Assembly (NCBI GenBank): GCA_965205845.1
Contig: CBDBIG010000005.1
Location: 248,001 to 312,000 of the forward strand
Source: CBDBIG01 sp965205845 [NCBI: bacterium]
GTDB taxonomy: Bacteria > SAR324
Direction: 5' to 3'
Length of the DNA stretch: 64,000 nucleotides
In this document: positions 56,225-64,000 of the stretch, in pieces
Layout: each line of letters starts with the position of its first letter
How positions within the stretch are numbered: position 1 is the first letter of the stretch
Program-made: the position numbers and the translations under genes
Notes under the pieces: generated by a model
What the model saw: only the letters and a program-made list of their open reading frames with translations
Told to the model about the DNA's origin: nothing
Database searches by the model: none

Positions 56225-56932
56225 ATGCATCGCTTCTCTAATACAATCGACCCTTTTGCTTATGTGCCGCACTTGGCGCGTATACAGGCCGTGGTGTTTG
56301 ATTTTGGCGGGGTGCTCATGGAAGCAGGCCCCAGGCATGCTGCGCAGTTTGGTATGCTGCACGGCCTTTCTCAGGAAGCATGGGAACAACTGGCTCGAGA
56401 ACTGTTTGTGGAAGGGGATCAATGGAATGCCGTGGAGCGTGGTGAACGCACGCTTGATGATTTTGGCGTGTATTTGCAATCCCGCTTGCGTGCATTGGGG
56501 GGCAAGATGGATGTCGGGGACGTTTATCAATTGATGGGGGATATGGAAAACCCTCAAGAAACGCCCTTACGAGAGGAGACGGTTCGTGTCTGCGCGGCAT
56601 TGCATCGCGTAATGCCGGTGGCACTTTTGACCAATAATGTGCGCGAATGGAGTGCGTTATGGCGCAAGCGCTTACAGGTTAAAGCATTGTTTGACATGGT
56701 TATCGACTCGTGTGAGGTGGGCATTCGCAAACCCGACGCGCGAATCTACCGTGTGGTAGAAGAGCGATTACAACTCATGGGTGATGCGCTGCTGTTTGTA
56801 GATGATTTAGGTGTGAATCTCAAAACAGCATCTGCACTGAAATGGCAGACAGTACGCGCCACGCCCCACGGAAAAGAAGCTTTGCTGGTGTTAAATCAAT
56901 TACTGGTTTTGCGCAAAGGTGCCCCAGCCTAG
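56225..56932 (+). CDS. HAD-family phosphatase-like protein
   Basis: 235 aa of the haloacid dehalogenase superfamily. Motif I is VVFDFGGVL, with Gly where the second Asp often stands, as in soluble epoxide hydrolase N-terminal domains, YihX and ACAD10. Motif II is ALLTNNV, motif III lysine in SCEVGIRKPDARIY, and motif IV LFVDDLGVN. It may act on a phosphorylated metabolite, or be catalytically reduced because of the motif I change. It converges on the ABC ATPase gene with overlapping stops. Confidence 0.85.
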   Translation: MHRFSNTIDPFAYVPHLARIQAVVFDFGGVLMEAGPRHAAQFGMLHGLSQEAWEQLARELFVEGDQWNAVERGERTLDDFGVYLQSRLRALGGKMDVGDVYQLMGDMENPQETPLREETVRVCAALHRVMPVALLTNNVREWSALWRKRLQVKALFDMVIDSCEVGIRKPDARIYRVVEERLQLMGDALLFVDDLGVNLKTASALKWQTVRATPHGKEALLVLNQLLVLRKGAPA

Positions 56933-57924
56933 CGTAAATGGCAAGCTGCCCAATGGCCTGGTTCAACTTCGCGCAAAGCGGGAGACTCAACCTTGCAACG
57001 CTCTTCAGCATACAAGCAGCGCGTATGAAAGTGGCAACCGCTTGGTGGGGAGACTGGGCTTGGCACATCACCTGGTAAGATAATGCGCTTGCGATTCCCA
57101 GCCTGCCTAGGGTCAGGGTTTGGGGCAGCGGAGAGCAGTGCCTCTGTGTAGGGGTGCTTTGGGATCGAGAATAACTTTTTCTTAGTGGTGTGCTCAACCA
57201 CACGTCCCAAATACATTACGGCTACCCGATGGCTGATATGCTCAACCACAGCAAGGTCATGAGCAATAAAAAGGTAGGAAATCCCTAACTCTTCTTGTAA
57301 CTCCATAAGCAGGTTGATTACTTGCGCTTGAATCGATACATCTAACGCCGAAACGGGTTCGTCGCCAATAATGAGGTTTGGGTTAAGTGCCAAGGCGCGG
57401 GCAATGCCAATGCGCTGGCGTTGACCACCCGAAAATTCGTGAGGATATTTGGTTAAATGGTCCTGACGCAAGCCTACTCGCGCAAATAGGGCCTTTACTT
57501 TTTCATCAAGTTCACGACCAGAGGCAACTTGATGAATTCGCAAAGGCTCACTCACAATATTGCCCGCAGACATACGTGGGTTTAAAGACGAGTAAGGATC
57601 TTGAAAGATGATCTGCATCTCTTTGCGATAGGGGCGTATTCCCTTTTTATTCAAGTTGGCAATGTTCGTTCCGTTGACTTTGATCGAACCCGCAGTGGGT
57701 TCAATCAGTTTGAGTACGGTCTTTCCCACAGTGGATTTGCCACATCCACTTTCTCCCACCAAACCAAGGGTTTCTCCGTGGCCTATATGAAAGCTAATTC
57801 CGTCAACAGCATACACATACCCAACCGTGCGAGATAGCACGCCTTTTTTAATGGGGAAGTGCTTTTTTAAGCCTATCACTTCCAGCAAAGGTGTTGTGTG
57901 CATTGCTTTTTTGTGCGTTGGCAT
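56929..57924 (-). CDS. oligopeptide/nickel-type ABC transporter ATPase (second)
   Basis: 331 aa from the ATG at 57924, which has AGAGGA at good spacing; the longer in-frame start overlaps the preceding gene. Walker [14 protein letters not shown], signature FSGGQRQRIGIARAL, Walker B LIIGDEPVSALDV, and the C-terminal oligo_HPY segment with Cys (CHFHTRCLYAEERC) that can bind a 4Fe-4S cluster in this family. It is the DppF/OppF half of the ATPase pair; last gene of the operon, 14 bases after its partner. Confidence 0.93.
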   Translation of the reverse strand: MPTHKKAMHTTPLLEVIGLKKHFPIKKGVLSRTVGYVYAVDGISFHIGHGETLGLVGESGCGKSTVGKTVLKLIEPTAGSIKVNGTNIANLNKKGIRPYRKEMQIIFQDPYSSLNPRMSAGNIVSEPLRIHQVASGRELDEKVKALFARVGLRQDHLTKYPHEFSGGQRQRIGIARALALNPNLIIGDEPVSALDVSIQAQVINLLMELQEELGISYLFIAHDLAVVEHISHRVAVMYLGRVVEHTTKKKLFSIPKHPYTEALLSAAPNPDPRQAGNRKRIILPGDVPSPVSPPSGCHFHTRCLYAEERCKVESPALREVEPGHWAACHLR

Positions 57925-57938
57925 TTTACTCATTCCTC

Positions 57939-58952
57939 TTATACATTTCCTTTCAAACGCTTCGAATGCCAACAGGCGGCAAAATGCCCGGGTTTTTTCT
58001 CTTCTAATGGGGGGTTTTCCTGAAGGCACTGTGCATCTGCATAAGGACACCTTGGTGCAAAAAGGCACCCTGGGGGTAAGTGATGCAAAGAGGGCACAAC
58101 GCCATCGATTTCGTTAAGGCGGGCTTGTGGCTTGTTGCCAAAATGGCTACTTACCTTAGGAATCGATTTAAGCAAACCTTCGGTGTATGCATGTTGAGGG
58201 TTTTCAAATAAATCAACCACACTCGCTTCTTCCACTTTTCTCCCTGCATACATCACCACCACACGCTTTGCCGTTTCTGCAATTACCCCTAAATCGTGGG
58301 TAATCATAATAATTGCGGTGCCAGTCTTTTCTTTCAATTCAGACATCAAGTCTAAAATTTGCGCTTGAATGGTTACATCCAAAGCCGTGGTAGGCTCGTC
58401 GGCAATCAGCACTTTAGGGTTACACGAAAGTGCCATGGCAATCATTGCCCGCTGGCGCATACCGCCAGAAAGTTGATGGGGGTATTCTTGGGTACGTTGG
58501 GCTGGCTCCGGAATGCGTACCAAAGAAAGCATTTCAATTGCCCGCTCCCATGCATCCTTTCGGCTTAAATCTTGGTGTAATCGAATCGCTTCACTAATTT
58601 GCGCACCAATGGTCATCACGGGGTTGAGTGAGGTCATGGGTTCTTGAAATATCATCGAAATATCATTGCCGCGAATACCTTGCATTTGATCATCACTCAA
58701 GGTCAGTAAATTTTTCCCCTGAAAGCGTATCTCTCCCGAAACGAATTCACCGGGCGGAATAGGGATAAGGCGCAAGATTGACATGGCGGTTACACTTTTC
58801 CCGCAGCCACTTTCACCTACCACGCCCAGCGTTTCCCCTTCGTTCAGGGAATAAGACACACCATCCACTGCGCGCACCAGCCCTTCACGTGAGTGAAAAT
58901 ACGTACGCAGGTCATCAATTTCCAAAAGGTGTTGGATATTCTCACTCATCAT
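57939..58952 (-). CDS. oligopeptide/nickel-type ABC transporter ATPase (first)
   Basis: 337 aa from [12 protein letters not shown]. Walker [17 protein letters not shown], signature [15 protein letters not shown], Walker [14 protein letters not shown], and the C-terminal Cys-rich [15 protein letters not shown]. It is the DppD/OppD member and pairs with the downstream ATPase to drive import. Confidence 0.93.
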   Translation of the reverse strand: MMSENIQHLLEIDDLRTYFHSREGLVRAVDGVSYSLNEGETLGVVGESGCGKSVTAMSILRLIPIPPGEFVSGEIRFQGKNLLTLSDDQMQGIRGNDISMIFQEPMTSLNPVMTIGAQISEAIRLHQDLSRKDAWERAIEMLSLVRIPEPAQRTQEYPHQLSGGMRQRAMIAMALSCNPKVLIADEPTTALDVTIQAQILDLMSELKEKTGTAIIMITHDLGVIAETAKRVVVMYAGRKVEEASVVDLFENPQHAYTEGLLKSIPKVSSHFGNKPQARLNEIDGVVPSLHHLPPGCLFAPRCPYADAQCLQENPPLEEKKPGHFAACWHSKRLKGNV

Positions 58953-59039
58953 GATGTCTAAAAATGACAGGTTAATTGGCACATATGGATGCTTTTATTT
59001 CTATTAAAGTTTCTATAATGGGATAGAAAAAAACCGAGG

Positions 59040-59939
59040 TCAGATTCGCAATCGCGGGTCTAACGTATCGCGCAAAGCATCCCCTAATAAATTAATTCCA
59101 AACACAGCAAAACTAATCACCACGCCCGGTGCAATCACCAGCCAAGGTGCTACGCGTGCGTACTCCGAGGCAGAGGTAGATAGCATGCGTCCCCAAGAAG
59201 GATGAGGCTCTGGAACTCCCAATCCCAAAAATGAAAGGGATGCCTCGGTTAAAATGGCCGCACCCAACTGGGCTGTTACCAGCACAATAAAAGGTGCTAG
59301 GGTGTTGGGCAAAATATGAAAAAACGCAATGCGCATTTCGCTCATTCCCTGGGCACATGCGGCCTCGACAAACGGTAATTCGCGGATGCTCAGTGTACTG
59401 GAGCGCACAACCCTTGCCGCCCGTGGAATCAAAGGGATAGAGATGGCGATAATTGTATTGGGCAAGGAAGGGCCCAAAGAGGCTGCCATCACCAAAGCCA
59501 ACACCAGCAAAGGCAAACTTTGCATAACATCCATGACGCGCTGAAAGATCAAATCAATCCAACCCGATAGATAACCTGATACCAGACCAATGACCAGCCC
59601 AATGACTCCACCTAGGATAGTCGAAGATAACCCAACCAAAAGAGAAATCCGCGCACCATGTACAAGACGGCTGTACACATCTCGCCCTAACACATCATTG
59701 CCCAAATACCCTCCACTACCAGGGGCTGCCAAAGACAATTTGGGATTGGTTAGAACAGGGTCTTGTGAGGCAACAACATCGGCAAAGATCGCTACCAGCA
59801 CATACAAAAGCATCATCAAAAAACCCAACGTGCCTAAGGGTTGCTGAAGGACAAAACGCTTTAACCGGCGCCATTTTGTCTCGCTGGCGGTGGTTTCTTC
59901 GACGTTGGCAAGGGATTCACGCATGAGCTTGGCCCGCAT
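59040..59939 (-). CDS. ABC transporter permease, DppC/OppC type
   Basis: Inner-membrane permease of about 299 aa (start at MRAKLMRESL; a shorter start is possible). It has the N-terminal OppC_N helix (FLMMLLYVLVAIFADVVA), LGNDVLGRDVYSRLVHGARISL and the EAA loop EAACAQGMSEMRIAFFHILPN, which contacts the ATPases. The C-terminal GINLLGDALRDTLDPRLRI is typical. It lies between its partner permease and the ATPase genes. Confidence 0.92.
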   Translation of the reverse strand: MRAKLMRESLANVEETTASETKWRRLKRFVLQQPLGTLGFLMMLLYVLVAIFADVVASQDPVLTNPKLSLAAPGSGGYLGNDVLGRDVYSRLVHGARISLLVGLSSTILGGVIGLVIGLVSGYLSGWIDLIFQRVMDVMQSLPLLVLALVMAASLGPSLPNTIIAISIPLIPRAARVVRSSTLSIRELPFVEAACAQGMSEMRIAFFHILPNTLAPFIVLVTAQLGAAILTEASLSFLGLGVPEPHPSWGRMLSTSASEYARVAPWLVIAPGVVISFAVFGINLLGDALRDTLDPRLRI

Positions 59940-60035
59940 TACGGTAAGATAAAAAGAGGTTAAAAAATAAAAAACAAAGTCGGCTTGCACCGTGGGTGTT
60001 GTGGCTATTTTTTTGAAATAAAAACGGGTTGGAAA

Positions 60036-60983
60036 CTAGCCTTTGAGTTGTATGCGCGGATCTAAAGCGACGTAGAGCAAATCTACCGTAAAATTTACAA
60101 TAACCACCACAATCGCAATAAACAGTACTAAATTTTGCACAATAGGGTAATCGCGCCACTGAATAGACGTCACCAAAAAGCGCGCAACCCCGGGGATGTT
60201 AAATACCGTTTCGGTGATAATCAAGCCCCCAATTAAAAAGGCAGCCTCGATTCCAATGACTGTAATAATAGGCAGTACCGCGTTTTTAAGGGCATGATAG
60301 TAATGAATCGTAGGCAGTGACTGACCCTTGGCAAATGCCGTGCGGATGTAGTCCTGTCGCAACACCTCGAGCATGCTTGAGCGAGTCAGGCGCATGATAA
60401 GAGCCGAACTCCTAAACCCAACGGCAGCTGCAGGTACAGACAGCAAACCAAGCTCCTGCCACCATGTTTCGGGGATGTCGGAATAAATCGGAATAAAACC
60501 TAAAAACTGTACAAAAAGCACCAAAATGATCAGCCCCAGCCAAAACGAGGGGATAGAAAGCCCGCTAAGGCTGATGAGGCGCAAGGCATAATCGGCATAA
60601 GTGTTTTGGCGTACAGCACTCAACACGCCCAAGGGCAATCCAAAGAGAATCGAAAAAAACAGGGCCAGCACAGCCAATTTGACGGTAATGGGAATGCGAG
60701 GCCCGATCAAGCTCCAAGCGGGCACTTCAGCAGCGTAAGAAATGCCCAAATCTCCTTTAAACATCTTGAAGATCCAGTCGAAATATTGTACGGCAATGGG
60801 TCTATCGATGCCTAATTCCTTTTCAATCTGTGCTTTTGCAGCAGGGTCAACAAAGCCAGCAGAGTCGAACAAAATATCGACGATATTGCCTGGCACCAAC
60901 CTTAATAAACAAAAAATAAGAACAGAAACCCCAAAAAGGGTTACCAACATCAGCAAAAAGCGTTGAATTACGTAAGTTCGCAT
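60036..60983 (-). CDS. ABC transporter permease, DppB/OppB type
   Basis: 315 aa from MRTYVIQRFLLML. Motifs are RLVPGNIVDILF, the long periplasmic linker, LSIPSFWLGLIIL, and the EAA loop RTAFAKGQSLPTIHYYHALKN, ending LLYVALDPRIQLKG. It forms the translocation pore with the DppC-like protein. About 160 bases upstream, including a run of nine G (61032-61040), separate it from the binding protein gene. Confidence 0.92.
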   Translation of the reverse strand: MRTYVIQRFLLMLVTLFGVSVLIFCLLRLVPGNIVDILFDSAGFVDPAAKAQIEKELGIDRPIAVQYFDWIFKMFKGDLGISYAAEVPAWSLIGPRIPITVKLAVLALFFSILFGLPLGVLSAVRQNTYADYALRLISLSGLSIPSFWLGLIILVLFVQFLGFIPIYSDIPETWWQELGLLSVPAAAVGFRSSALIMRLTRSSMLEVLRQDYIRTAFAKGQSLPTIHYYHALKNAVLPIITVIGIEAAFLIGGLIITETVFNIPGVARFLVTSIQWRDYPIVQNLVLFIAIVVVIVNFTVDLLYVALDPRIQLKG

Positions 60984-61146
60984 AAGGCACGGTAAGGACG
61001 CATAATGTGGTTGGCGTAGCCCCACTTAAAAGGGGGGGGGCTTACTACAACAGATGGCGTTCCAAACTTTTGTTTGGCAATGGGCTATGAGTGCATCTAG
61101 CAAGACCAGTGTAGGATGTCAAACTCTTTATCCTAACAGCACTGAC

Positions 61147-62796
61147 TTATTTATCGAGCCAAACCTCATCCATCCGCCATGTATTATAGAGGCTTTGGTG
61201 TAGTACAATGTTTTTGACGTAAGGCTGCCATGCGGTGTGGCTGCGCAGATGCATTACAATGGGCCGTGCCCCCTCTTTAATGAGTTTGCGCTCAATGGCA
61301 TGTACCATCTTCAAACGCTTCTTAAAACTTCTCTCTTGAGATTGCTGATCAAACAATTTTTCAATGGCACGATTGCAGTACTTCCCATAGTTTCGTTGGG
61401 AATCACAAGTAAAATTCTCGTAAAACATGGCATCAGGGTCATCTGGTCCAAGGCCAGTAAAGTTCATGCCCACTTGATAGTCGCGCCTGGCCAAGCGTGC
61501 AAACCAGAGCGAACTCTCCACTTCTTCTAATTGTGCTTGCACATAAATTGTTTTTAACTGCCCTACCAACAAAATGGCAGGGTCGCGGTATACAGAAATA
61601 TTACGCGTAGAAACGGTCATTTTAAGTGGGTTATTGGGGCTATAACCTTTTTTAGCCATGATACGTTGTGCTTTTTTGCGGTTTTCCGCAGCATTGCCGT
61701 AAAGTTTGTTAATTTGGGCAGTTGGCAGTCCCCACACGCCATACGGGGGGGGCATCAGGACACCACCCGCAAGGTTATCGCCACGGGATATGCTGTCAAT
61801 AAAAGCCTGCCGATCAAGCGCTAAAGAAAATGCCCGCCGAATGTCTGGGTCGTTTAAAGGGGGGCGATCGGGGTTTAAAAGTAAATTGCCTGAGACATTG
61901 GCGGTTTTCAATACCGTCATTATCTTTGGGTTTTTGGCCACAAGGGAGTCGCGTAACAGTTTGGTTAGGTCGGAAGGATAGGACATATCGTGCTCACCCG
62001 CAGCCAAGGCCAGCACGCGTGTATCGCGATTTTTAACAATAAAGTAGGTAATCCCTTTAAGATATGGGCGCCCTTTGCGGAAATAGTGAGGATTTTGCAC
62101 AAGGCGAATTTTCTGACCACGGTTCCATTCCTTAAACATAAAAGGCCCTGTGCCTATGGGTGCGGTCCGCATGATAACAGGGGAAACGTGGGATGGGTAG
62201 ACGGGCGCATACCCTGATGCCAGAAAAGCTAAAAAAGAGGGTTGGCGGCGCTTTAAATGAAAAACAACTTGATAATCACCGCGTGTTTCAACGGATTTTA
62301 AAAATCGGTACCAGATTTTGCGTGGGTTTTTGCGCAGTTTTGCAGGGGAAGCAAGGTCGCGTACCAAACGCCACGTGTACTTTACATCCTTCGCTGTAAA
62401 GGGCTTCCCGTCGTGCCATTTTACCCCTTTTCGCAAATCAAAGGTCAAACGGGTTCCGTTCTTGTTCCAGCGCCAGGCCTTAGCAAGCTCGCCTTTAATG
62501 GTACGAATGCTCTCTACTTCTTTAAACACATCGTAAAGCACCAAGTTATTCATTACGGGCATGGCAACCCAGTTTACGGCATTGGTTGCTTCTTCATGAA
62601 TAGAAAGGCTGGGTGGATCGCCCACATGCTGTGTGCGCAAGGTTTTACCATGTTTTTGAGCACTGGCGGTTGCTGTTAGCATGATGATGAGGGCAATGCA
62701 CCAAGCAGCTCCCAGCCCGGTGTGCAAGCAGTATTTTTCAAGCACTTTTTGGGATGTACGCCAACATTTACTTAGGGGTAAAACGGTAAAAAACAC
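61147..62796 (-). CDS. ABC transporter substrate-binding protein, family 5
   Basis: A periplasmic SBP_bac_5 protein of up to 549 aa. The signal segment is AAWCIALIIMLTATASAQ (about 30-47), so the real start may lie inside the long N-terminal leader. The family signature TFDLRKGVKWHDGKPFTAKDV is followed by GTGPFMFKEW and the lobe II segment NDPDIRRAFSLALDRQAF. The C-terminal part resembles the second binding protein at 63167 at most positions. Ligand unknown; peptides, opines or nickel complexes are family options. Confidence 0.92.
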   Translation of the reverse strand: MFFTVLPLSKCWRTSQKVLEKYCLHTGLGAAWCIALIIMLTATASAQKHGKTLRTQHVGDPPSLSIHEEATNAVNWVAMPVMNNLVLYDVFKEVESIRTIKGELAKAWRWNKNGTRLTFDLRKGVKWHDGKPFTAKDVKYTWRLVRDLASPAKLRKNPRKIWYRFLKSVETRGDYQVVFHLKRRQPSFLAFLASGYAPVYPSHVSPVIMRTAPIGTGPFMFKEWNRGQKIRLVQNPHYFRKGRPYLKGITYFIVKNRDTRVLALAAGEHDMSYPSDLTKLLRDSLVAKNPKIMTVLKTANVSGNLLLNPDRPPLNDPDIRRAFSLALDRQAFIDSISRGDNLAGGVLMPPPYGVWGLPTAQINKLYGNAAENRKKAQRIMAKKGYSPNNPLKMTVSTRNISVYRDPAILLVGQLKTIYVQAQLEEVESSLWFARLARRDYQVGMNFTGLGPDDPDAMFYENFTCDSQRNYGKYCNRAIEKLFDQQSQERSFKKRLKMVHAIERKLIKEGARPIVMHLRSHTAWQPYVKNIVLHQSLYNTWRMDEVWLDK

Positions 62797-63166
62797 GATG
62801 CAAATCGATCCTTTGTCAGTGAATTATTGTAACCAAACAAACCGAACAGCCCTCATAGATGCGTGTTGGAACACCATGGGGACAGTTCAATGTGGTGGTA
62901 TGGAATGGGTTTTCAAATGGGGTATTGTAAGTTTTTGGAGGAAACAAAAGCAAGGCAAAACAGAGCCTTAAACGTTGTAAGGCACGCTTATTTTAAGCGA
63001 AGCATTTTTGGGGTGGGTAACACAAAACATCCCCTTACCTTTAGACCACCGTAACACTTGGGGCTGCAACCAGCAACAAACGAAACACCCGGGGACAAAC
63101 GAAGGGGATGGGATAGGTGCATTTCAAGCGTTTTAGAACGCAAACGCTTGAAAAAGCGGACCGCGC
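62797..63166. other. spacer between two binding-protein genes
   Basis: About 370 bases with no credible gene. Short inverted sequences near 62985 (ACGCTTATTTTAAGCG) and 63137 (AAACGCTTGAAAAAGCG) could form weak hairpins at the end of the second binding-protein gene, but no proper T-tract follows. Confidence 0.4.
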
Positions 63167-64000
63167 TTATTTGTCAAGCCATACTTCATCCATGCGCCAT
63201 GCGTTATAGGTGCTTTGGTGAACGAAGATGTTCTTAACATGAGGCTGCCATGCAGTATAGTTCCTGCGGTGATAGAAAAGAGGCCTCGCAACATCTTTGA
63301 TGAGTTCGCGCTCAATCCTATGCACAAGTTTCAGGCGTTTTCTAAAGTTGCGCTCCTGAGACTGCTTATCGAACAACTTCTCGAGCTCCGGATTGCAGTA
63401 TTTTGCGTAGTTGCGTTGAGAGGTGCAGTCAAAGTTCTCATAAAACATGGCATCAGGATCATCGGGTGCCAAACCCGTGAGGTTTAAGCCTACTTGATAA
63501 TCACGGCGTGCCACCTTGGCGTGCCAGTTGCTGGTTTCTACCAATTCAAGTTCTGCTTCGACACCAATTTGCTTCAGGTGGTCAATCAGCAACGCCGCAG
63601 GATCACGATAGATGGAAATGTTGCGTGTCGAAATCTTCATTTTTAAAGGCTTGCTTGCACTGTAACCTTTTTTCTTCATGACGGCTTTGGCACGCGCACG
63701 ATTCTTCTTGACGCTACCGTAGAGCTTGCGGAGCTCTTTTTGGGGCAAACCCCAGACACCGTATGGGGGTGGCATGAGTGAACTCGAAATAATCCCGTTG
63801 CCTTGAGATAAGGTGTCAATGAACGCTTGACGGTCAATGGCCAAGGTCAATGCACGGCGTAACTCAGGGTCATCCATAGGGGCTTTTTCGGGGTTAATAA
63901 TCAAGTTTACCGACACGTTGGAAGGCTTTAGCACGGTGACAATATCTTTCTTACGCGCTTTTAAGTCCTTTTCCAAGGCGGTTGTCACATCGTAAGGCAG
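63167..64000 (-). CDS. ABC transporter substrate-binding protein, family 5 (partial)
   Basis: The C-terminal 278 codons of a second SBP_bac_5 protein; the frame is open to the window edge (LPYDVTTALEKD...). It shares with the neighbour such blocks as MPPPYGVWGLP, STRNISIYRDPA, RRDYQVGLNLTGLAPDDPDA and the end YNAWRMDEVWLDK. The pair is a tandem duplication. It lies upstream of the importer operon on the same strand and probably feeds the same permease with a related ligand. Confidence 0.92.
   Translation of the reverse strand: MPYDVTTALEKDLKARKKDIVTVLKPSNVSVNLIINPEKAPMDDPELRRALTLAIDRQAFIDTLSQGNGIISSSLMPPPYGVWGLPQKELRKLYGSVKKNRARAKAVMKKKGYSASKPLKMKISTRNISIYRDPAALLIDHLKQIGVEAELELVETSNWHAKVARRDYQVGLNLTGLAPDDPDAMFYENFDCTSQRNYAKYCNPELEKLFDKQSQERNFRKRLKLVHRIERELIKDVARPLFYHRRNYTAWQPHVKNIFVHQSTYNAWRMDEVWLDK

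Overview
The window is a bacterial chromosome segment of roughly 50% GC, most likely from a member of the Pseudomonadota. An alphaproteobacterium is my best guess, not a firm call. Supporting signs are an Isc iron-sulfur cluster with HscBA chaperones, a TrpE-TrpG fusion of the kind common in Alphaproteobacteria, tRNA genes without encoded CCA, type A RNase P RNA, MsrP, YgfZ, a uronate-oxidation locus and several TRAP/ABC uptake systems. No rRNA and no CRISPR array is present. Coding density is uneven: many gaps of 300-1000 bases hold tandem repeats, short dispersed repeats or decayed phage genes, so the genome looks to be eroding or repeat-rich.

Layout. 0-8.4 kb: a desulfinase-like acyl-CoA dehydrogenase, a glycosyltransferase, a coiled-coil membrane protein beside an unlisted-size 53-aa membrane peptide, an ammonium channel, an ACAD10/11-like dehydrogenase and a site-2-type protease. 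9.2-17.5 kb: an RSH (p)ppGpp synthetase whose hydrolase centre is lost, a guanylate kinase with a C-terminal extension, a large membrane protein joining an outer beta-propeller-like region to an inner J domain, trmB, a J-zinc-TPR protein and fluC/crcB. 17.6-24.7 kb: tRNA-Ala, a cNMP-PAS-pseudokinase-REC-GGDEF protein, lpdA, a cyclophilin-like gene behind a 15-bp repeat, three small unknown genes and tRNA-Leu. 24.7-27.5 kb: a decayed prophage (baseplate J and D12 adenine-methylase pseudogenes). 27.5-36.3 kb: a VOC protein, DUF2333, msrP, trpEG, a CPBP protease, an unusually long rnpB and ygfZ. 36.5-41.9 kb: a ChaN-like lipoprotein, speD, tyrA, a PuuD-like membrane protein, a 31-aa membrane peptide and a six-copy array of 77-bp hairpin repeats.

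42.0-47.5 kb is a coherent catabolic locus. Galactarolactone cycloisomerase is divergent from a three-gene TRAP transporter followed by uronate dehydrogenase, with paired palindromes in the control region; together they should import hexuronates and convert them to a keto-deoxy-aldarate. 47.9-52.6 kb is iscS-iscU-hscB-hscA, without iscR, iscA or fdx in place, followed upstream by a 47-bp repeat and a copper-type P1B ATPase. 56.2-64 kb has a HAD phosphatase-like gene and a complete oligopeptide/nickel-type ABC importer (two ATPases, two permeases, one binding protein) plus a second, closely related binding protein cut by the window edge.

The most unusual items are the propeller-TM-J-domain protein, the 77-bp hairpin array, the RSH enzyme without its HD dyad, the glutamate-less acyl-CoA dehydrogenase, the GGDEF scaffold with a dead histidine-kinase core, and the insertion in RNase P RNA.
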